Shown here: piece by piece, positions 6,158 to 8,554 of the stretch
Layout of the letters: every line of letters starts with the position of its first letter
How positions within the stretch are numbered: position 1 is the first letter of the stretch
Assembly (NCBI GenBank): GCA_028684405.1
Contig: JAQUGA010000099.1
Coordinates: forward strand, 1-8,554
Length of the DNA stretch: 8,554 nt
DNA from: Bacteroidales bacterium
Lineage (GTDB): Bacteria; Bacteroidota; Bacteroidia; Bacteroidales; WCHB1-69
Direction: 5' to 3'
Made by a program: the position numbers and the translations under genes
Notes under the pieces: model-generated
Database searches by the model: none
What the model was told of the DNA's origin: nothing
What the model saw: the letters and a program-made list of their open reading frames with translations, nothing else

Positions 6158-6868
6158 ATGGGACAAAAAGTAAACCCGATAAGCCTTCGTTTAGGAATTA
6201 TAAAAGGTTGGGACTCAAATTGGTATGGAGGAAAATCTTTCGAAAGTAAACTTGTTGAAGACAACAAAATCCGTTTGTATTTACAAGCTCGTTTAAGCAA
6301 AGCAGGTATATCTAAAATTTATATCGAACGTACTCTAAAACTTGTCACTGTTACCATCAATACTGCTCGCCCTGGTTTAATTATCGGTAAAGGCGGTCAA
6401 GAAGTTGACAAACTTAAAGAAGAGTTGAAATCAATTACGAATAAAGAAATACAAATCAATATTTCGGAGATTAAACGCCCCGAATTAGATGCCGTATTGG
6501 TGGCTCAGTCTATTGCAAAACAAATTGAAGCCCGTGTTTCTTATCGTAGAGCTATTAAAATGGCAATTGCTTCAACGATGCGTGTTGGTGCTGAAGGTAT
6601 CAAGGTTTCTGTTTCGGGACGTATTGGTGGAGCTGAAATGGCTCGTACTGAGCACGCCAAAGAAGGCAGAACTCCATTGCACACACTTCGTGCTGATATC
6701 GACTATTCCCATGCTGAAGCCCATACTACTTATGGTAGAATTGGGGTAAAAGTGTGGATATGTAAAGGATTAATTTTTGGGAAACCAGATTTGTTTGCTA
6801 TTGAAGCAAAAGATAACAAATCTCAAGGTCCAAAAAAACCTTTCCAACAAAGAAGAAAAAAGCAATAA
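6158..6868 (+). CDS. rpsC: 30S ribosomal protein S3
   Basis: The 236-residue product fits uS3. It opens with the invariant MGQKVNPISLRLGI. The KH type 2 domain carries RPGLIIGKGGQEVDKL with the GKGG loop (77-80). The C-terminal domain has RRAIKMAIASTMRVGAEGIKV, where Arg130, Arg131 and Lys134 align with the E. coli residues implicated in mRNA helicase activity at the entry channel. SGRIGGAEMART, EGRTPLHTLRADIDY and TYGRIGVKVWI follow. S3 forms the mRNA entry pore with S4 and S5. The tail from about residue 210 is basic and low in complexity, and contains a seven-A run. It lies 11 bases after rplV. Confidence 0.98.
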   Translation: MGQKVNPISLRLGIIKGWDSNWYGGKSFESKLVEDNKIRLYLQARLSKAGISKIYIERTLKLVTVTINTARPGLIIGKGGQEVDKLKEELKSITNKEIQINISEIKRPELDAVLVAQSIAKQIEARVSYRRAIKMAIASTMRVGAEGIKVSVSGRIGGAEMARTEHAKEGRTPLHTLRADIDYSHAEAHTTYGRIGVKVWICKGLIFGKPDLFAIEAKDNKSQGPKKPFQQRRKKQ

Positions 6869-6899
6869 TTAGTATTTAAAACAATTAAATCAAAATCAA

Positions 6900-7328
6900 A
6901 TGTTACAGCCTAAAAAGACGAAATTTAGAAGGCATCAAAAAGGGAAAATGAAAGGTTTTACCAAAAGAGGTAGTGAAATCTCTTTCGGTTCCTTCGCCCT
7001 CAAAAGTACAGATGAGTGCTGGATCACCGGACGACAAATTGAAGCTGCTCGTCAGACAATGACTCGTTATATGAAAAGGGAAGGTCAAATATGGATACGC
7101 ATATTTCCTGATAAACCAATAACCAAAAAACCTGCAGAGGTTCGTATGGGTAAAGGTAAAGGTTCTCCAGAATATTTCGTAGCCAGAGTTAGTCCAGGAA
7201 GAATCCTATTCGAGGCAGACGGCGTTTCTCTAGCAGTAGCTAAAGAAGCTATGCGTCTAGCTGCTCAAAAATTACCGGTTCTTACAAAATTTGTAGTTAG
7301 AAGAGATTACCAAGAAGAATCAATTTAA
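6900..7328 (+). CDS. rplP: 50S ribosomal protein L16
   Basis: The 142-residue product is the usual bacterial uL16. It starts MLQPKKTKFRRHQKGKMKG and contains WITGRQIEAARQTMTRYMKR (41-60), IWIRIFPDKPITKKPAEVRMGKGKG in the middle and PGRILFEADG. It ends with LPVLTKFVVRRDY. L16 holds the A-site tRNA elbow region and is one of the last proteins needed for an active large subunit. Arg82 in VRMGKGKG aligns with the arginine hydroxylated in E. coli L16, so the target residue is kept; whether a hydroxylase exists cannot be seen here. The 31-base gap before it is A/T-rich with no SD. Confidence 0.98.
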   Translation: MLQPKKTKFRRHQKGKMKGFTKRGSEISFGSFALKSTDECWITGRQIEAARQTMTRYMKREGQIWIRIFPDKPITKKPAEVRMGKGKGSPEYFVARVSPGRILFEADGVSLAVAKEAMRLAAQKLPVLTKFVVRRDYQEESI

Positions 7329-7334
7329 GCAAAA

Positions 7335-7544
7335 ATGAAACAAAGTGTAATAATAGAACTATCCAATGCCGAACTTATAGAAAGGCTTGATGAAAAGAAG
7401 AAACAGCTCGTAAAATTGAAAATCAATCACGCTGTTTCCCCATTAGACAATCCTTTAATTATAAAGGAATATCGTAAAACAGTTGCCCGAATTAAAACGG
7501 AAATTCGCAAACGCGAATTAAACGAAGCTAAAAAGGCAGAATAA
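7335..7544 (+). CDS. rpmC: 50S ribosomal protein L29
   Basis: The 69-residue, mostly helical, charged protein is typical of uL29: MKQSVIIELSNAELIERLDE, then KKQLVKLKINHAVSPLDNPLI, then YRKTVARIKTEIRKRE. The two long helices separated by the SPLDNP turn match the family fold. L29 sits at the tunnel exit next to L23. Motif conservation is low, as is usual for L29, but position between rplP and rpsQ makes the call secure. The start is 6 bases after the rplP stop, in an A-rich leader with no SD. Confidence 0.96.
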   Translation: MKQSVIIELSNAELIERLDEKKKQLVKLKINHAVSPLDNPLIIKEYRKTVARIKTEIRKRELNEAKKAE

Positions 7545-7560
7545 AACAAAAAAAACTACT

Positions 7561-7818
7561 ATGGAAGAACGTAATTTAAGAAAAGTTAGAGACGGTGTAG
7601 TCATTAGCAATAAAATGCAAAAAACTATTGTCATTAGAGTCGACCGTAAATTGAAGCACCCTAAATATGGTAAATTCCTAAAAAAATCTACCAAATATTA
7701 TGCTCATGATGAGAATGATGAATGTAACATTGGCGATACCGTCACGATTATGGAAACCAGACCTTTGAGTAAAAACAAACGCTGGAGATTAGTTGAAATT
7801 TTAGAAAGGGCTAAGTAA
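7561..7818 (+). CDS. rpsQ: 30S ribosomal protein S17
   Basis: The 85-residue product is normal for uS17. The OB-fold signatures are LRKVRDGVVISNKMQKTIVI (6-25), KHPKYGKFLKKSTKYYAHDE (32-51), then IGDTVTIMETRPLSKNKRWRL. S17 binds 16S rRNA helices 7 and 11 early in small-subunit assembly. It begins 16 bases after rpmC in an A-rich spacer with no SD and ends 2 bases before rplN, so it is the last gene of the S10 set and leads straight into the spc set. Confidence 0.98.
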   Translation: MEERNLRKVRDGVVISNKMQKTIVIRVDRKLKHPKYGKFLKKSTKYYAHDENDECNIGDTVTIMETRPLSKNKRWRLVEILERAK

Positions 7819-7820
7819 TT

Positions 7821-8189
7821 ATGGTACAACAAGAATCAAGACTAAAAGTTGCCGATAATAGCGGAGCAAAAGAAGTTCTTTGCATCCGTGTTCTGGGAGG
7901 AACTAAAAAACGTTATGCATCGATAGGTGACAAAATTATTGTTACGGTTAAAGATGCTATCCCAGCTGGTAATATAAAAAAAGGAACTGTAACTAAAGCT
8001 GTCGTTGTTAGAACAAAAAAAGAGATCCGTCGTGCTGATGGTTCTTATATACGTTTTGACGACAATGCATGTGTTTTACTCACAGCTACTGAGGAAATCA
8101 GAGGTACTCGTATTTTTGGCCCCGTTGCTCGTGAGTTGCGTGAAAAACAATTTATGAAAATAATCTCATTAGCACCCGAAGTGCTGTAA
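7821..8189 (+). CDS. rplN: 50S ribosomal protein L14
   Basis: The 122-residue product is the standard uL14 length. It begins MVQQESRLKVADNSGAKEVL, carries RYASIGDKIIVTVKDAIP (31-48), KKGTVTKAVVVRTKKEIRR and DGSYIRFDDNACVLL, and has the conserved GTRIFGPVARELR (95-107). It ends in SLAPEVL. L14 lies at the subunit interface beside L19 and forms bridge B8; it is also the docking site for the silencing factor RsfS in other bacteria. It starts 2 bases after rpsQ. Upstream, AAAGGG at 7805-7810 ends 10 bases before the ATG and could act as a weak SD, but it is also ordinary rpsQ coding sequence. Confidence 0.98.
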   Translation: MVQQESRLKVADNSGAKEVLCIRVLGGTKKRYASIGDKIIVTVKDAIPAGNIKKGTVTKAVVVRTKKEIRRADGSYIRFDDNACVLLTATEEIRGTRIFGPVARELREKQFMKIISLAPEVL

Positions 8190-8207
8190 TTAATAATTTA
8201 AGAACAT

Positions 8208-8534
8208 ATGCCAACAAAACTACATATCAAAAAAGGAGATACCGTGAAAGTTATTGCCGGTGACTCCAAAGGACAACAAGGCAAAGTCCTTAAAATTGAA
8301 ACCAAAAAACTTCGTGCTATCGTAGAAGGTGTTAACATGGCCTCAAAACATACCAAACCTAATGCAAGCACTCCTCAGGGTGGTATCGTTAAAAAAGAAG
8401 CTCCTATTCATATCTCCAACTTAATGGTTGTTGATGCGAAAGGTATGGCTACCCGAACAGGTCGCAAATTAGATAGCAAAGGTAAATTGGTTCGCTTTTC
8501 CAAAAAATCTAAAACGCAGGAGGAAATTAAATAA
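8208..8534 (+). CDS. rplX: 50S ribosomal protein L24
   Basis: The 108-residue product matches uL24. The N-terminal KOW motif is clear: IKKGDTVKVIAGDSKGQQGK (7-26). It is followed by VEGVNMASKHTKP, QGGIVKKEAPIHISNLM and a basic C-terminal tail. L24 initiates large-subunit assembly and sits near the tunnel exit. The start at 8208 matches the family N-terminus and follows rplN by 18 A/T-rich bases with no SD. Its stop TAA overlaps the rplE ATG by one base, and its last codons (Gln-Glu-Glu) contain an AGGAGG that may serve rplE. Confidence 0.97.
   Translation: MPTKLHIKKGDTVKVIAGDSKGQQGKVLKIETKKLRAIVEGVNMASKHTKPNASTPQGGIVKKEAPIHISNLMVVDAKGMATRTGRKLDSKGKLVRFSKKSKTQEEIK
8518..8523 (+). promoter_or_regulatory. 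Consensus Shine-Dalgarno AGGAGG before rplE
   Basis: A perfect AGGAGG lies inside the last codons of rplX and ends 10 bases before the rplE ATG. The spacing is at the long end of the useful range. It is the strongest SD-like match ahead of any start in this window. It is also simply Gln-Glu-Glu coding sequence, so it may be chance; the one-base TAATG overlap already allows coupled re-initiation. Confidence 0.45.
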
Positions 8535-8554
8535 TGGAATACACACCAAGACTT
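8534..8554 (+). CDS. rplE: 50S ribosomal protein L5, N-terminal end (partial)
   Basis: The final 21 bases encode MEYTPRL, matching the usual start of bacterial uL5 (M-x-Y-x-P-R-L). rplE is the gene expected after rplX in the spc set. L5 binds 5S rRNA in the central protuberance and contacts the small-subunit head. The start codon overlaps the rplX stop in TAATG. Only seven codons are visible, so the identification rests on this short motif plus gene order. Confidence 0.9.

Larger units (their letters stand above)
1..8554 (+). other. Joined str-S10-spc ribosomal protein operon (internal segment)
   Basis: Seventeen genes or gene ends lie head to tail on one strand, with gaps of at most 38 bases and two overlaps. 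Their order is rpsL-rpsG-fusA, rpsJ-rplC-rplD-rplW-rplB-rpsS-rplV-rpsC-rplP-rpmC-rpsQ, then rplN-rplX-rplE. These are the str, S10 and spc operons of E. coli fused without intervening promoters that I can see. tuf, which follows fusA in E. coli, is absent. I looked in the gaps for GC-rich hairpins followed by T runs and for the Bacteroidota promoter form (TTTG about 20 bases upstream of TAnnTTTG) and found neither. That the whole segment is one transcript is inferred from the spacing. The cluster is cut at both window edges. Confidence 0.92.

Noticed and set aside
8232..8245. AAAAGGAGAT followed by an in-frame GTG inside rplX, looking like an internal start
   Set aside because: These are the conserved KOW codons (Lys-Lys-Gly-Asp-Thr-Val), and starting there would remove the beginning of the KOW domain.

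Overview
This window is a piece of the universal ribosomal-protein gene cluster (str, S10 and spc regions joined end to end) from an AT-rich bacterium, most likely a member of the Bacteroidota, probably close to Bacteroidales. The lineage call is my inference from three things. The first is protein signatures I recognise as Bacteroidota-type, such as S10 ending in LPSGVEVEIKV, L14 ending in SLAPEVL, L2 with DHPMGGGEGR, L4 with EPNDHA and L23 ending in DFYSNI. The second is fusA running straight into rpsJ with no tuf between them. The third is the near-absence of Shine-Dalgarno sequences in A-rich leaders.

Layout, all on the + strand: 3' end of rpsL (1-43), rpsG (70-537), fusA (575-2671), then the S10 set rpsJ, rplC, rplD, rplW, rplB, rpsS, rplV, rpsC, rplP, rpmC, rpsQ (2695-7818), then the spc set rplN, rplX and the first seven codons of rplE (7821-8554). 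Gene order within each set is the classical one. Gaps run from 2 to 38 bases. rplC/rplD overlap by 10 bases and rplX/rplE by 1. There is no gap of 300 bases or more, no RNA gene, no mobile element, no CRISPR array, no convincing internal promoter and no terminator, so the simplest reading is one transcript entering from the left and leaving to the right.

Together the genes supply both ribosomal subunits (S12, S7, S10, S19, S3, S17; L3, L4, L23, L2, L22, L16, L29, L14, L24, L5) and the translocase EF-G. All complete genes look intact and of normal family length.

I found no undescribed system: this is conserved core genome. The points worth a second look are modest. They are two SD-like sites (before rpsS and rplE) in an otherwise SD-less operon, a GTG start on rpsJ, no room for the E. 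coli-type S7 and L4 autoregulatory leaders, an L3 lacking the glutamine methylated in E. coli, and small departures from consensus in EF-G.
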